A stretch of DNA of 64,000 nucleotides from Telopea speciosissima (GCF_018873765.1 NC_057924.1:4464001-4528000); one strand, 5' to 3'. Counted from the stretch's first letter, positions 23,190 through 36,100 are shown. Program-made: numbers and translations. Notes: generated by a model not told the origin, from the sequence alone.

Positions 23190-23396
23190 AGGAAAAAATT
23201 CCTCTACAGTGTCCTAATCTTGCGATGCACTGCAGTGCGGATCTAAGAGCTCGACATTTCGAAGATGCGACATCCAACGGTGCCAAACTCAAGAAGAAAG
23301 AAAAAAAAATGTCTTGCACTGATCTCGTATTGTTGAGCTCTCAAGCTTGCACTATGGTGTACCGCAAGATGCTGCACTATAGAGGATTTTAATCCT
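23190..23396. mobile_element. MITE with AATTCCTCTA ends
   Basis: Left AGGAAAAAATTCCTCTACAG and TCTTGCGATGCACTGCAGTG is inverted at the right: the reverse complement reads AGGATTAAAATCCTCTATAG then GCATCTTGCGGTACACC. The arms are about 60 bp and imperfect. It resembles the MITE at 37463-37690 in its termini (AATCCTCT). Confidence 0.7.
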
Positions 23397-24190
23397 GCCT
23401 ATTAGTGCCAGTTGCCCAGGTTCTTAAAATTTATTTCCCATGCCCTTGCTATAGTCATAGATTTTTCCTTCGAATATTCCACTCTAAGATCCAAACGACA
23501 TTTGGGGCCCACCGGTTGAATACGTACAGCTAATCTTTGGAACAGGATAAAGGTCAAGATTTTCTTTCCTTTTTTTTATGGTAAATAGGATAAAGACCAT
23601 GAGAGGTGTCTGAGGAGAGGAGAAGCGACCTAAGCCACTCACAGCTCCACTTAGCATGTAAGGGTATCTAAGTTTAGACCGAGTCAGTCGGATTAAGTAA
23701 AAATGACCAGTTCAGCTCAACTTGAGCCAAACCAGACCTATCGAAATTGAAATCGAACAAATCTAATAAACCGTGCTTCTACTCCATCCAATCATAGCAA
23801 GCATGTAAATATAGTTACTGTATTAAGAATATTGTCAGGCTTCAATTGAAATCGAGCGTCGATGAGGGATCTATTTGAATGAAAATTTTTATTTCACTGA
23901 AGGTTGAGCGGTAATTTCTTAATGTATACATGTAAACTTGAAACCAAACCAAACTGAATTTGATAGTAGCCTATTATCGATAACAAAAATCGATATAACC
24001 AAATTGGATACAAAATTTTCTGAACAATTGGTTTTAAGTTGGCCTAATAATAGACTAAAACTGATTCAATCTGACTGAAATTGAACCGGACTGGCCGGCT
24101 TGAGTCCTGAGAAACTCGTGAACGTACCATATTGGATCTATAATCCATCGATGTGATAGTCCCATTTGTTTCTCTTTGTGATGATAAATA

Positions 24191-24320
24191 ACCACTTAAC
24201 TCAATGATTAGAGTATTGCTTTCATAGAACAGGAGTCATTGGTTCAAGGTATAACTGATTACATACCAGTGTCAGCGGTATCTAATAAGTTTTTCTACCG
24301 GCCCTTTTTATCTTTTCCAT
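24191..24320 (+). mobile_element. tRNA-derived SINE-like sequence
   Basis: The head reads like a tRNA: CACTTAACTCAATGATTAGA (A-box region) and GTCATTGGTTCAAGGTATAA (B-box region) 45 bp later, followed by a non-tRNA body and a T-rich tail. Target duplications were not found. It lies only 75 bp upstream of the first HPL G-box. Confidence 0.5.
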
Positions 24321-24394
24321 CCTCATATCCTTTTTATTTCTTTTAATTCTTTTTTTTATTTTTTATTTATTTCATGTCTTCTTTCAATGTGAAC

Positions 24395-24443
24395 CACGTG
24401 TTAGATGAAGACTTGCCAGTCCGAGACAGTTATTTAGCACGTG
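24395..24443 (+). promoter_or_regulatory. Paired G-boxes upstream of HPL
   Basis: Two CACGTG hexamers, at 24395-24400 (AACCACGTGTTA) and 24438-24443 (TAGCACGTGTCA), lie 18-66 bp upstream of the TATA box. G-boxes are bound by bHLH/bZIP factors, including MYC2 in jasmonate and wound signalling. That would suit a wound-induced oxylipin gene, but the link is inference. Confidence 0.55.
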
Positions 24444-24460
24444 TCATGCATTGAGAGAGC

Positions 24461-24466
24461 TATATA
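24461..24466 (+). promoter_or_regulatory. TATA box of HPL
   Basis: AGCTATATACACTG matches a plant TATA box. The implied leader to the ATG at 24802 is about 300 nt with no obvious intron. Confidence 0.5.
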
Positions 24467-24801
24467 CACTGTAGAGTTGAGAAGCGAAATCTCTAAAATG
24501 ACCCGCCCTTTTTCCATTCAATTATCGTGGGGTTGGTCCACCAATAATGCCCGACCCGTTTCTGTACTTCTTGTCGCATACTCGAATTTGCTTTTCCCTA
24601 AGAACTGACCTTTCGTCAGGAGAAGATAAGAACAGAGGCAAATTGGGAAAATGGAGTAGCAAATCCACGAGAGTAAGGTCAGAAGAGTTGTAAATGATCG
24701 CTTAAAACCTGGGTTTGGATGTTTACATACATGCACTAAGCTAAGTAACTCACAGAGGCAAAGGGAGAAAAGAAAATTTTCAGAACTAAGAAGCTTCTTT
24801 C

Positions 24802-26435
24802 ATGGCGGCTATGGTGACACAGATGATGACTTCATTACCAAGGATGTCTTCTTCATCCGTAACGCCACCAATTGTAGCTTCTCCGACGCCATCTGCATTG
24901 CCGGTCAGAGCTATCCCAGGCAGTTATGGGCTGCCCTTGGTTGGGCCATTCTTGGATCGGCTGGATTACTTCTGGTTCCAAGGGCCGGAGACATTCTTCC
25001 GGAAGCGGTTGGACAAGTACAAAAGCACCGTCTTTCGCACCAACATCCCACCCACTTTCCCCTTCTTCACCAGCGTCAATCCTAAAGTCGTCGCCGTCCT
25101 CGACTGCAAGTCTTTCTCTAACCTCTTCGACATGGAAGCCGTCGAGAAGAAGGATATCCTCATCGGTGATTTCATGCCCAGCCTCAGTTTCACCGGAAAC
25201 ATTCGCGTCGGCGTCTATCTCGACACTTCTGAGCCCAAACACACTCAGGTATTTATGTACAGATGTGATTCTTGAAGAATTAATTCCCTTCAATAGCCAT
25301 TCTTAGTTAAATTCGATAAAACAGAGAGGATCGTTAGCTATGTAGTTAGTATAATTACTACTATGCAAATTAAGAAAGGCGAAATCTTTGTTATGATCAG
25401 CTGAAGAACTTCTCGTTAGACATCCTCAAGAGGAGCTCCAGCGTGTGGGTTTCTGAGTTCCTTTCTAATCTGGACATCATGTGGGGCACGGTCGAAACGG
25501 GCTTGGCCAAGAATGGGAGCTCAAGCTTGATTGTACCGTTACAGAAGTGCATCTTCCGGTTCTTCACCAAGACCCTCGCCGGAGCAGACGCGACGAGTTC
25601 ATCGGAGATCGCAGATTACGGGTTCGCATATTTGGATAAATGGCTTGCGCTTCAGATCATTCCAACTCAGAAAATTGGAATTTTACAGCCTTTTGAGGAG
25701 ATCTTCCTCCACTCTTTCTCTTACCCATCCATACTTGTGAGTTCTGGATATCAGAAACTCTACGATTTCCTGAAGAAGGAAGGGATGGAGGTTATACAGA
25801 GAGGAGAGACCGAGTTCGGACTCACTGAAGACGAAACGATCCATAACTTGCTCTTCGTCCTCGGATTCAACGCGTTTGGTGGCTTCTCCGTTTTCCTCCC
25901 TGGATTGATAAGCACTCTTGGAAGTGACGAGACCGGGTTGCAGAAGAAGCTAAGGGAAGAAGTGAGGGAGAAACTTGGGTCAACCCAGAAACTGAGTTTT
26001 GAATCGATTAAGGAGATGGAACTCGTTCAATCGTTCGTGTACGAGTCACTCCGGTACAGTCCACCGGTTCCGTTCCAATACGCACGAGCTCGGAAGGATT
26101 TCGTGCTGAGTTCACACGACTCATCGTATGAGATCAAGAAGGGAGAGCTTCTCTGCGGTTACCAACTCTTAGCGATGAGAGATGAGAAGATTTTCTCTGA
26201 ACCGGAGAAATTTGTCGCTGATAGGTTCACCGGAGAGAAAGGGAGAGAGTTGCTGAAATATCTTTACTGGTCCAACGGACCACAAACCGGTTCGCCCAGC
26301 GCATCTAACAAACAATGTGCGGCAAAGGATATTGTCGTACTCACCGCGTCTCTCTTCGTCGCAGACTTGTTTCGAAGGTACGATTCCTTTAGTGTCTCCT
26401 CCTTGAGTCTCACAGCCGTTGAAAAAGCAAAATGA
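24802..26435 (+). CDS. HPL1: Fatty acid hydroperoxide lyase (CYP74B)
   Basis: Atypical P450 that cleaves fatty acid hydroperoxides to C6 aldehydes (green leaf volatiles) and oxo-acids, without O2 or reductase; usually at plastid membranes. Exons 24802-25248 and 25401-26435 give 493 residues, the normal family length. Residues 1-35 are Ser/Thr/Pro-rich and transit-peptide-like. Then come IPGSYGLPLVGPFLDRLDYF, FRTNIPPTFPFF (about 77-88), the I-helix segment FNAFGGFSVFLP (about 305) and the heme-binding NGPQTGSPSASNKQCAAKD with Cys455. FNAFGGFSVF, GELLCGYQ and QTG-SASNKQCAAKDI are features I know from CYP74B hydroperoxide lyases; allene oxide synthases differ here (for example GPET and NKQCPGKD). 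The single intron interrupts after KHTQ. The frame is intact with all key residues. Confidence 0.94.
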
Positions 26436-28442
26436 ACGGTTGAGATTTCAAAGTTTGTAATTGAGGAAAAAGAACTTCTATTTACTTATTTTACTTACTC
26501 TTTATGGGCAAGGGTGTCAATTTAGGGCCGGAATAAAAAATGGAAAATCAAAATGGGTCGTTTAAAATTGAACCATTTTTTGGTTCCATTTTGATTTAAA
26601 AAGTGAAATTTCATTTCCTTTTAATTTAGATTAAAAATTGTGGGTGTGAATTTATTTATTTTTGGGTAGAATTATCGGTGTGAATTGAATCCAAATTATA
26701 CTAAACCCTATAATCATGTGTCTTTATTAAATTGTATGAAATTACGTATTATGTTTTTTTTTGGGTGAGTTTTGAAAAAGGAGTTGAAAGATAATTGATT
26801 TAAAATTGCGGGTTCCTAGCTATCTTTGCGAGGTTGTAGGTCTTTTCCATCTTTATTTGTTTTAGTAAGTTATTTCCACTTAAACTGCATTACCCACAAT
26901 GTATGTAAATCAAATAAAATCGAATAGGAGCCAAATAAAATCAAATCGAGTCGGTTTGATTTTGATCTCCTAGAACCACAAAATAGTCATTGGATTTTGC
27001 ACTTTCGACAACACAATACGGTTCTAGGAATCCGATATTGATTGAATGAGATTGGAACTGGTTGGATTTGATTTCTAATTCTTGTTGATTTGTGTTTAGA
27101 AGAAAAAAAAGGGGGAGGGATTTTTTCAAGGTTCTATTTGATTCTTTTAAAATCGGCATCGATCAGAATCGGTGGAGGCCAATTCGGTTGTCGATTCTAC
27201 TTCTTTGAATAATGACCACAATATTGTGTCCTATCCTTCCGACCAATAGTTGTTAAATATATGGAGAAGCGTGGGCCTTGTGTGTGCATGGTGGCCAATG
27301 AGAGCGCATGAGTAGTATCATATCATTGCCCCCAACTCTCTCTGGGCATGGGCAATACACTTCTTGACATAAAACTTTTCTCCTAAATAGATTTTTTTGC
27401 CCAACATTCAGCATAAATGAAAGGTGCGGGATTTTTCATAATAATTCATTTTTAAAATAATAATTATTTTATAAATTTATTTTATTTTTTCTATCATTTA
27501 CCATATTTTTTTTTTCTATATGACAAATAAAATAAGAAAATTTTCCAAGAATGAATAAAAGAAAAAATCCAATCATGTGATTGGGTGGGGCCCACCATGA
27601 ATGTTAAGACTTAAGGGTACCAATAATAAAGATTTCTTCATTATTTTGAGAAAAATAATCTTGAATTTTGACTTAGAAATTGTTTTCCAAATTTGTTATT
27701 ATATTTCAGTTAAGGATTTTCTTGATTCTTTTCACCTTAATATAATTATGTATTATTTTTCAAAAAAAAAAAAAGGTAAAAAAATTTATAAAGTATAACG
27801 TGAAACAAACACCTTTAGAAAACATGGTTATTTTACTTAAAATTCCATTTTGGATTTGAATAAATGATAACTGAAATTTATTTCCATGATTTTTTTGGAA
27901 GAAAAAATCTATAAATTATATTAAGAGAAAAATATCTCTTGGATTGAAGAATTTTTCCATGATTTTTTAAAATAATGACTAATGAGTCTCAGGGTTCTCA
28001 GGGTTCACACTGAGGGCTCTTACTGAACGAATTTGTCTCTCGCTCTCTCATTAGTAAGGTTTCTTACTTAACATTGTAAAAACCAACAACAATATTCAAA
28101 GGTATACATGATTAAAGGTCTACGATATGCACAGCTTTCTTCATCATTTCTTTTAGACTCCTTTTAAGTTTATACATAATTTTTATTCAACTCCATCAAA
28201 TGAATCAAATCATTCTTCCGATAAAATACTTTTCATAACATTTGTGGAGAATACAACATCGTACCACCCCCATCAAATTTTGAATGTGACAATGTTGTGA
28301 CAAGTTTCTATCCAGTGTCTCGAGTATGGACAACAAAAGTCCCAGTCAGGTGGGACCAAGTGGCCCCATCACTTATCCAAAACAAAGGAAACAAGTAAGA
28401 AAGTAAAGATAGTAGGAAAATCACAAAAATTGAATGGACAAC
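26436..28442. other. Intergenic, decayed repeats
   Basis: 26505-26680 and 26920-27190 have hAT-style content (AGGGTGTCAATTTAGG; AATCGGTGGAGGCCAATTCG). 27255-27390 is a relative of the MITE-like repeat at 18652. The rest is AT-rich, and no gene is supported. Confidence 0.5.
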
Positions 28443-28450
28443 CTTGCAGT

Positions 28451-29010
28451 TAGGGTGCAACAAGGTCGGGTTGGGCCGGGCTTTATAAAATCCTAATTCA
28501 ATCCTGAGTCTCCTTAGTTGGGCCCGACCCGACCCTGACTCAGGGCCTGAAAAATCCAACCCTGACTCGCCCTCAGGGTTGGGCCGGGCTGACCTTGATT
28601 GGCCTTGATCATGGAGAGGGGGAAGGGAGATGCATGGGTTGGACTGGGCCGGGGAGAAAATTATCAATTTTACTTAAAATAACACTATAATAAAATGTTT
28701 ATATCACTTATTATCTTCATATATAATATATTATATAACAAAATGTGGGTGACATTTAAAGTTTATAATATATATACTATATCAATATATATTTTATAGT
28801 ATAACTTAAAACAGGGTCGGACTGGGCCGGGCCGGGTCGGGCCAAGCTCAGCCTAAGGCCTCAACCTTGACCCGACCTGACCCTGACTCAGGGTTAGAAA
28901 TTTCTAGTCCTGACCCGCCCTTAGGGCCAAGATATCTCAGTCCAAGCCCTGTTCGGGCTCAGGGCGGGCTAGGGCGGGTTCGGGCCGACAACGCCAAACT
29001 TGTACCCCTA
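28451..29010. mobile_element. hAT-like non-autonomous element with perfect 8-bp duplication
   Basis: Begins TAGGGTGCAACAAGGTCGGG and ends with the reverse complement of TAGGGGTACAAGTTTGGCG. It is flanked on both sides by CTTGCAGT (28443-28450 and 29011-29018), the 8-bp signature of hAT insertion. It has no transposase. The body has GGGTTGGGCCGGGC-type G/C-rich segments around an AT-rich core (28660-28810) that copy A at 19742 lacks, so the core may be a later insertion. Confidence 0.85.
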
Positions 29011-29154
29011 CTTGCAGTAACGAATAATGATGGACATGAGCCAGCTAGTAAAATTACGGAAAAGGAAAAGGACTTGAGCAAGGAGGGGATCTTTATATTT
29101 ACTTTCATCGGTGTCATTGGATTGCATTTGAAAAGAGTATCATTTTTTTCTTCT

Positions 29155-29300
29155 GGAGAAAGTTTTTTGTTGAGGAGTGTATAGCCCACGTCCAGACACA
29201 TTGGGAGGTAAAATGACCATCTTGCCCCCCCGATGCTTCTATGCTCTCATTGGTCTCCTCTACAGAGATTGGTCTTTTTTTTTTTGTTGGAGAAAATTTC
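29155..29300. mobile_element. MITE-like repeat with GGAGAAAGTTTTTT...GAGAAAATTTCTC ends
   Basis: Contains CACGTCCAGACACATTGGGA and CTCTCATTGGTCTCC. It is the same family as 18652-18820, read in the opposite direction. Ends are approximate. Confidence 0.4.
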
Positions 29301-29499
29301 TCTATGGGGGACTGTACCGGATAAAGATCCTCTCCAATTCTTTAATCTGGCAATTCCTGGCAATGCCACCTTCCCTACGTGACACATGGCATAAAGAGAT
29401 CCTGTGGTGGAGATTTGTTTGCCCCATTTCATGAACCACAACCCGATTTGGCAACCGGGTTATGCTAACCCGAGCAGCACTCAAACCCAAATAGAGGAA

Positions 29500-29990
29500 A
29501 ATTAGAAAAAAAAAAAAAACGCAGAAAGGGGAGATTCTGGATTTCCTGCGTGCTTTTATCGGAACAAGAGGAGCTTTAGAGGTGAGTTGTGGTTCGACCC
29601 GACCCAGACCCGATGGAGGAGTATTTATGTTCTTTACCCGTTTTGTTGTAAAAAGCAAGATTTGGGGGTTTTCGTTTTAGGGTTTTAGGGAGAGAGTAGC
29701 AGCGCCGTTTTGGGTGTTCTTGAGAGTTCTCCATTGTAACTGTCTCCGATTCACACAGTGAAACAGCTTCGTCTTTGCCCGTGGATGTAGCACACCATAC
29801 TGGTGCGTGAACCATGTTAAATCTTTGTGTCATCTTGTTCGATCTATTTTTGTTTCTTTTCGTGTTTTGGTTGGAGTTTGTTCTAACATTGTTCATGATC
29901 ACACATACCCCTCTTTAGTTCAATCAGAGGGTTTAGATGTCTATGGTGAAGCAATTCTTCTTTCACTTGGGGTTAAGGAAAACTCCGACC
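29500..29990. other. LTR-like or promoter-like sequence
   Basis: Contains AGGGTTTTAGGGAGAGAGTA and a block CCGTGGATGTAGCACACCAT with TGAACCATGTTAAATC, a phrase typical of transcribed plant LTRs. No retrotransposon coding part or second LTR is nearby. It is possibly an old solo LTR. Confidence 0.3.
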
Positions 29991-31597
29991 ATTAATCAAA
30001 ATAAGATTGAAAAAGAGCATAACTATTTAATAGCTCAAAATACATAGGGATATCTTATTATGGTTGAGTTGGACCGCAAAATTTGATGGGACTAATCAAG
30101 ATGGTGAGATATTCAATCAAAGGTGCAGATTGGCTACATGGAACCCCACGTGACAAAATTAAACTAATCGTGTTGTCTATAGTCTACATCTTGAACTGAA
30201 TTAAAGCCGAACTGAATAATCAAAACCAAACTGATTGACACCCTTACAATAAAATTTGGATAAAAAGTTGAAAACCAGTCAGTTGGTATCTTTTCTAATT
30301 TCCCTGGCCCGTTTTGTACTTTCTTACTCATTTCGTTCACTTCTTAAGCTTCGAAATGTTTGGTTTTGTTTTTGTGTTTGTCTTTTGTCTTCTTGTTGGA
30401 TGGAATCATGGAAGTGAAGTGTTGATTATTTTAAGTTTTTATTTTTTAACTTTTTAAGAACATCTTCCATGGTTGTTATTTTTTAAAGGTCTGTAAATTT
30501 TTTTTGTCGTTATTCTTATTTGTTGTTATCGTTATTTTTTATTCTTTTCATAATTTTAGGGGAGGGAGAAGACGGAGACTCATTATCATTGAGAGTTGAA
30601 TAATTATCATCTCTTCTACCAAAAAAGAAAAAGAATAATTATCATCTTCAATTCCTCTAATTCCTTTAAATAGGGGGGAGTGGATCCCATCTTGGGCAGT
30701 ATTTTTGGGCAGAAGGTAAGGTGATCATTTTTACCCCCATATGAAGAATTGAAAGAGGCAGTGAATTGGGGGGATAAAGATTCCATCGAACTAACTCGAT
30801 GGAGAGGAGGATTGGTTTGGTACATGGACGTCTATTTATTTTTTTATTTAGAGAAAAATTTTCTGTTCAGTGGAGCAAAAATCGAGCATAATGATTTGGG
30901 AGCATTAATACACCACGAAAATAGAATATAATCTCCCCTTTATGGGTCGAAGTGTCTAAAATATTCTCATAATAATAATTTCTTTTCCTTGTAGAATGAG
31001 AGAATCTCTCCATTTTCTTTTTAGGAGAGGGTTTCTTGAAAGGCAGCGTGATCCTTGTGTTAGCATGGGGGTTAATAGGAGTGTTACGAGTGTATATAGA
31101 ACCATCAATAGGGGTAAAATTTTTGCCTTTCATGGGTGGTAGGGTGATCAGTTTGTGTTCCTCTGTGTTTGGGTGGTAGGATCACATTATCTTTTTAGGG
31201 TTGTTTTTTTCTTAATTTATATATATTTTTAATCTTATTGAACTGGGATGATTTGGTATATATGTAAAGGACTAAGTTTCTCTTCACCCATGGTGAATAG
31301 AGAATCTCTGCAGTCTTGGCATCTAACCCTCTTATTGGACTGAGGAAATGAAATTTTGACCTCATATAAAGGGGTGGGAGAGAATCTCTTCACCATGAGT
31401 GAAGTAAAACATAAACTCCATTCTAAGAGAAAACTTCAACCAAAAAAAAAAATCCCAAAAACCGGACTCACGTAAAAAATTATACTAGTCACATTTGATG
31501 ACTCGCGAGTCAATTCAATTAAATTTAAAACTTTCAGAGTTTAAGCATGTATACAATACTCCCTCCATTATTTTGATTTGTGTATATATAAAAAGGA
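29991..31597. other. Intergenic, no gene seen
   Basis: T-rich and AT-rich sequence with a decayed hAT-type end near 30240 (ACTGATTGACACCCTTA). No supported coding frame. Confidence 0.5.
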
Positions 31598-31730
31598 CTC
31601 ATGTTCTCTATGCCGTAGCGTAGGCTGCGCCTAGACACATTGGCCTGCCACTCAGGGGGGCAGGGTGGTCATTGCGCCCACCCCATGTGTCTGGGTGCAG
31701 CTTACACCCCCGGCACAGAGAACATTCTCT
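31598..31730. mobile_element. GC-rich fold-back MITE, copy 2
   Basis: ATGTTCTCTATGCCGTAGCG at the left is inverted at the right (CCCCGGCACAGAGAACAT). The inner part CAGGGTGGTCATTGCGCCCA is the inverted equivalent of the centre of copy 1 at 19042-19186. Confidence 0.65.
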
Positions 31731-31993
31731 TATATAAAAAAGGACAATTTTTCCATACTCGTGGTGAAATACTCATGGTGAAGGGTTCATCGAAAATCTC
31801 AGGGTCATTATTACTCCCTCTACTAGATGAAGGTCAGAAATACCTTTTCCCTATTTTTTGGTACCCATCCCATGACAAGATGTGTATATATATAGACGGT
31901 GAAGGAAAACCTCTTTCATCCACAGTGAACGGAAATTATCTATATGCATGACGTTCGTGTGCGGATTCCAACGAACACCAAGACACAAACGGT

Positions 31994-31995
31994 GA

Positions 31996-32022
<27 letters not shown>
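31994..32022. repeat. (CT)n microsatellite
   Basis: About 14 CT dinucleotides in a row after GGTGACT. Confidence 0.9.
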
Positions 32023-32026
<4 letters not shown>

Positions 32027-32712
32027 TTTATGATTCGTATCCCATTCCTCCGAAATGCCCGAATTAGTACATGGGAGTTAGAGGGAACCCTTTCCCTCTA
32101 ATAAATAAAGAGAGTAGGTTCTTTGAGGAAACGACATAGGAGAACACATCAATGAGATGTGATAAAACGGTATCGAGGGCAATAGGTCATTTCATGTGAG
32201 GAGAAGAGAGATAGACATAAAGATGCTAGAGTACCCTAACCCAATGTCTCATAGAATCTTTTTCTCATAAATAAATAAAGGGAGTGGCTCTTTGTTCATT
32301 GCGCAATCTACACCAGCTCTCCTTATGTCTTATCTCTCTCTTGCCTCAAACAAAGGGTAGGGGCCGGAATCTTTACATAGAGGGAGGAGAGAAATTGATG
32401 CATGAGAGCACTAGTGTAGGTCACGCTCTCGAGCAGAATTCTTTTTCCCATAATTAAGAAAAAAAGGGAGATTGTCCAAGAGTGTGGCTCCTGCATCCAG
32501 ACATAAACCCTCGTAAAATGACCGCCCCACCCTTCATGAAAGTTGAAAAATCTCGCCTTTGTTAATGCTTCTATGTACACTTTCATTGGCGCATGCCCAA
32601 ACAAAATGCCCGGGTGGGATCCACTCCCTCCTATTAGAGGAAATGAAGGAAATAAAGGGACAGATAATTTTCCCATGATCCACCACACAAAAACTCTCCC
32701 TAACCCCCCAAC

Positions 32713-32728
32713 CCCCCACCCCCCCCCC

Positions 32729-32763
<35 letters not shown>
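32713..32763. repeat. Poly-C to poly-A homopolymer junction
   Basis: A C-rich run ends in about ten C residues and passes directly into more than thirty A residues. Similar C-to-A (or T-to-G) junctions occur at 6630-6657, 13558-13579 and 55185-55221. Confidence 0.85.
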
Positions 32764-32765
<2 letters not shown>

Positions 32766-33198
32766 ATTGTTTTTTGGCATTTTAGGTATAGAATTCATAA
32801 GAGCTTGCATGGCTGAATAATCAAGAACTGATTCGATTCTTTTGAACAAACAAGTATTTTTAAAATGATCAAGTTGACTGATACATCTTTAAAAAATTAA
32901 CAGTGGTTGGAGACTACTGTGGTATACCAGCTTCCTGGGCCGTCGTGCCCATACAATAACAACGTAACCATTCAACCTATCGAGATGCTTCATCGACCTC
33001 GGGCTCACAGCTCACATTTGACCTTTCTCTTTCGAACTTCCTGTTCAAATTAATTTTAAAAAAAAACAAAAAAAACAAAAAACAGAGAACTTGTGTTTTC
33101 TGAACAGAAAAGCCAGAGAAAGGAGACTCTGCAACTACCAGAGAGAGAGAGTTGTTAGTATTCGAGGGAGAGATAGATTGTCATTGTCAAAGACATCG

Positions 33199-36100
33199 AT
33201 GATGATGTCTCTCGCCTCTTGTTATTCTTCCCCTTCTTCTTCATCTTCTCTTGGTCTGTTATTGTTTTCACAATTTCAAGTTCGAAGTAAAGAGATCCGC
33301 TCCAAAGGTCAAATCTTTAAACGGATCAGAATGGGGACGAAGGTCGTAGAATCAAGAAGGGTGGTGGTGACTGCTGCAACTTCAATTTGTCTAATGCTTC
33401 TTCCTCTTATATATGCCATGGTCTTCTCCCCTTACAACTCTCCACTCAATTTCTGTAATTCACCTCATCATCGATCCTCTCCTTTTCTTGGACCCTTTTT
33501 GTGAATTGCAGTTTTTGAACCAATTCATCCAATAACTAACGAATGACTGATACTTACTTTGATGTGTTTCTTTGAATTTGAAGGGAAACAAGTATCAAAT
33601 AGTGATGGTGGAGCTGGTGCAAGCATCAACAATGGCGCCCCTGAAGAGGACGATTCATTAACATCTCTGCTAGGAAGACTATTACGAGGTTTTAATTTCT
33701 TATACCTTTGCTTTTGAACTCTTTTCTCAGTCTATTTCATCATCCATTAACCAATGCTCTGTTTAACATAATTAGAGATCGATTCTATGAAACAAAAAAG
33801 TAAGTTTTTTAGTTCATTGATGAATAAAAATAGGAAAATGAAAAGAAAAGATCAAAATTAGATGTTACAACAAGTATTAAGACGTTAATTGGTGTTGTGC
33901 CTAAACGTGTACCTCGGCAGCGACGGTCTTTTTGTGCTGGACTGTGTTTGGGCGCAGGTACACGCCCAAACACAGCACCGATTAATTACTATGCATTATG
34001 ATAAACAACGACAATGGCAACAGATGTTATAACGTGGGGTGACATGGACTCCCCCGCCCTCCACTCCCTTTTATTTTTTTAAATAAATCCAAACATGTTT
34101 TTATTTATTAAAATCTTAAATTGCGGAAACTAGGTACATGTGGAAACAAATCTAGGGGAAAGATTAGGATTTGGAAAGGAAAATTGCATGCGAAGCTACT
34201 TCGGGGGCTGCACGATCGATTATGCTCGCAGCGGATATATAGAAAATTTAAAGAAATTTGAGCCCTTCAAAGTCCTAACATCGAGAATCAAGAAATAAAA
34301 AATTACTGAAATGCAATAGGACGGTGGGTCTCACAAATCTGTATTTGCTTGTTCATCGAAATCGAAAACCGCGTTTTGAAAAAGTATCGAAACAAATTTG
34401 GTTCCATCTTCATTTGATTGTGCCTTTGTTAAGGTTTGTCTGAAATCACTTGTTATGGGTTTTTTTTTTCTTTAATACTATGGGTCTTTGTTGACTTGTG
34501 CAACAAAGATCTAAAATTTATTGGATTTGATATTGTGGGATCATATCTTAAATTGTAATTTTATTTTAACTTTATTTGGTTCAGCATGTTATGTCCATTT
34601 AAATCAAATTATGGAGACCATGTATGAACTGAATGAAACTAAATATAGAAATGTTCAACAAAAAAACAAAGAAATTGAATATAAAAATCAAATAAAAAAA
34701 CCTAAATGAATTGGTTTAATTTAAAATTTGAGGGTACGAAAATTGTATGGTTTTCATTCGATTTCAATTTGTATATATATTATGAAAAAAAGAACGCTAC
34801 CAAATCGTGTGACTCTTGTGCCTAGACTTAGAACCACACCAAAGTATTGCCCTTGAGAAATAAAAAATCTCATAAATATTGATGCTCTTCTGTTTCAGGA
34901 AATTTTTTTGCCAGCAAACTAGGGACTACTGCCCATAATCGCATGAGTTGAGATGGAATAATCCCCTTACCCTATGAGTTTGCAATTACCCTTTTAGGTT
35001 TTCGTAATTTCCAAAATACTCATTTTATTTGGAGTTGTATTCTATTTTGGCGCCAACAGGAAAATTCCTACTGCCTGATTTGTAGAAAATTTTTGTCCCT
35101 TTTGAAGATGTGAATTCGGATCCAAATTGGTGCAATTGAGGTTAGCTGGTCCGACTGTGCTAGACCCATAAACCTCTCTTATGACTAGAAATGCAATCTT
35201 CATTTTTTACTCTCTCTCCTTTTTTCGTCATCCTTCTTTAGTAAGTTTTACATTCAAAGATATATGACTAGAAATCCAATCTTCTTTATATTATGTAGCA
35301 AGTTTTACAAAAATTCAAAGATATATGAAAAATTCTTCTTCTTAATTCTAATTTCTAGGGTTCTACTCTTGCTCAATTCCGACTAATTTTGATCTAATTT
35401 AAATCCGAAGCAATGGAAGTCCATCCTGCCCAATTCGGAATCATTAAACCTTAAATACTGAGAGTTTTAATTTTTTAACCCCTAGTCTCCAAAGTGGAAA
35501 TTTATTTATTTATTTTTGATCTATCCTTTTCAAGGGTCCATAGGCCAACTAAAAGCGTTTATCAAAAAAAAAAAAAAAGGCCAACTACAAGCTAAGGTAG
35601 AAGGCTAAGACAAGTCCACACAATCTATAACTAGGGGGGGAGGGAGAGGGGTGCTTTTTTTGGGCATAATATGCAATCCAGGAGAGTCGATCCCTTGACC
35701 TCCTGGGGGGGGGGGGATGCATTCAACTTGCAATGCCTCCAACCAATCGAGCTAACGATTGTTTGCTCCAAAGTGGAATTGGATCGATCGAATCAGTCAA
35801 TCTAGATCGAAATCAACAATGATCGATCACAATTTGGCAGCATAAATTTTAGGGTTTGGGTTATTGTGTCAATGAGTTTTCAGATCTGAGGGCCGATTTT
35901 AGCGTTTTGGGGACCAATTCAGACTATTTCAATTTTAATAACCATGGTTTTGACAAAATAAAAATATAAATAGTGTCATAAAATTTTGGACTAATCACAT
36001 TTCTCCATTTTTCCTTACATTGATGCTCTGAAAATTATTTGAATTATTATGTTTTTGAAACTGAAACTAAAGAGCAAAACAAATTCCAAACAGGAAAAGA

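Noticed and set aside
24853..25293. Long minus-strand open frame (146 codons) opposite HPL exon 1
   Set aside because: It is the antisense shadow of a GC-rich, codon-biased P450 exon and has no family resemblance of its own.
24802..26435. Allene oxide synthase as an alternative name for the CYP74 gene
   Set aside because: The heme-binding and I-helix segments (QTGSPSASNKQCAAKD, FNAFGGFSVF) match the CYP74B hydroperoxide lyase pattern, not CYP74A.
28308..28667. Minus-strand open frame of 119 codons
   Set aside because: Most of it lies inside the hAT-like element at 28451-29010, where G/C-rich repeats keep the frame open by chance.
32323..32688. Minus-strand open frame of 121 codons
   Set aside because: It overlaps a MITE-like repeat related to 18652-18820 and has no recognisable domain or conserved start.
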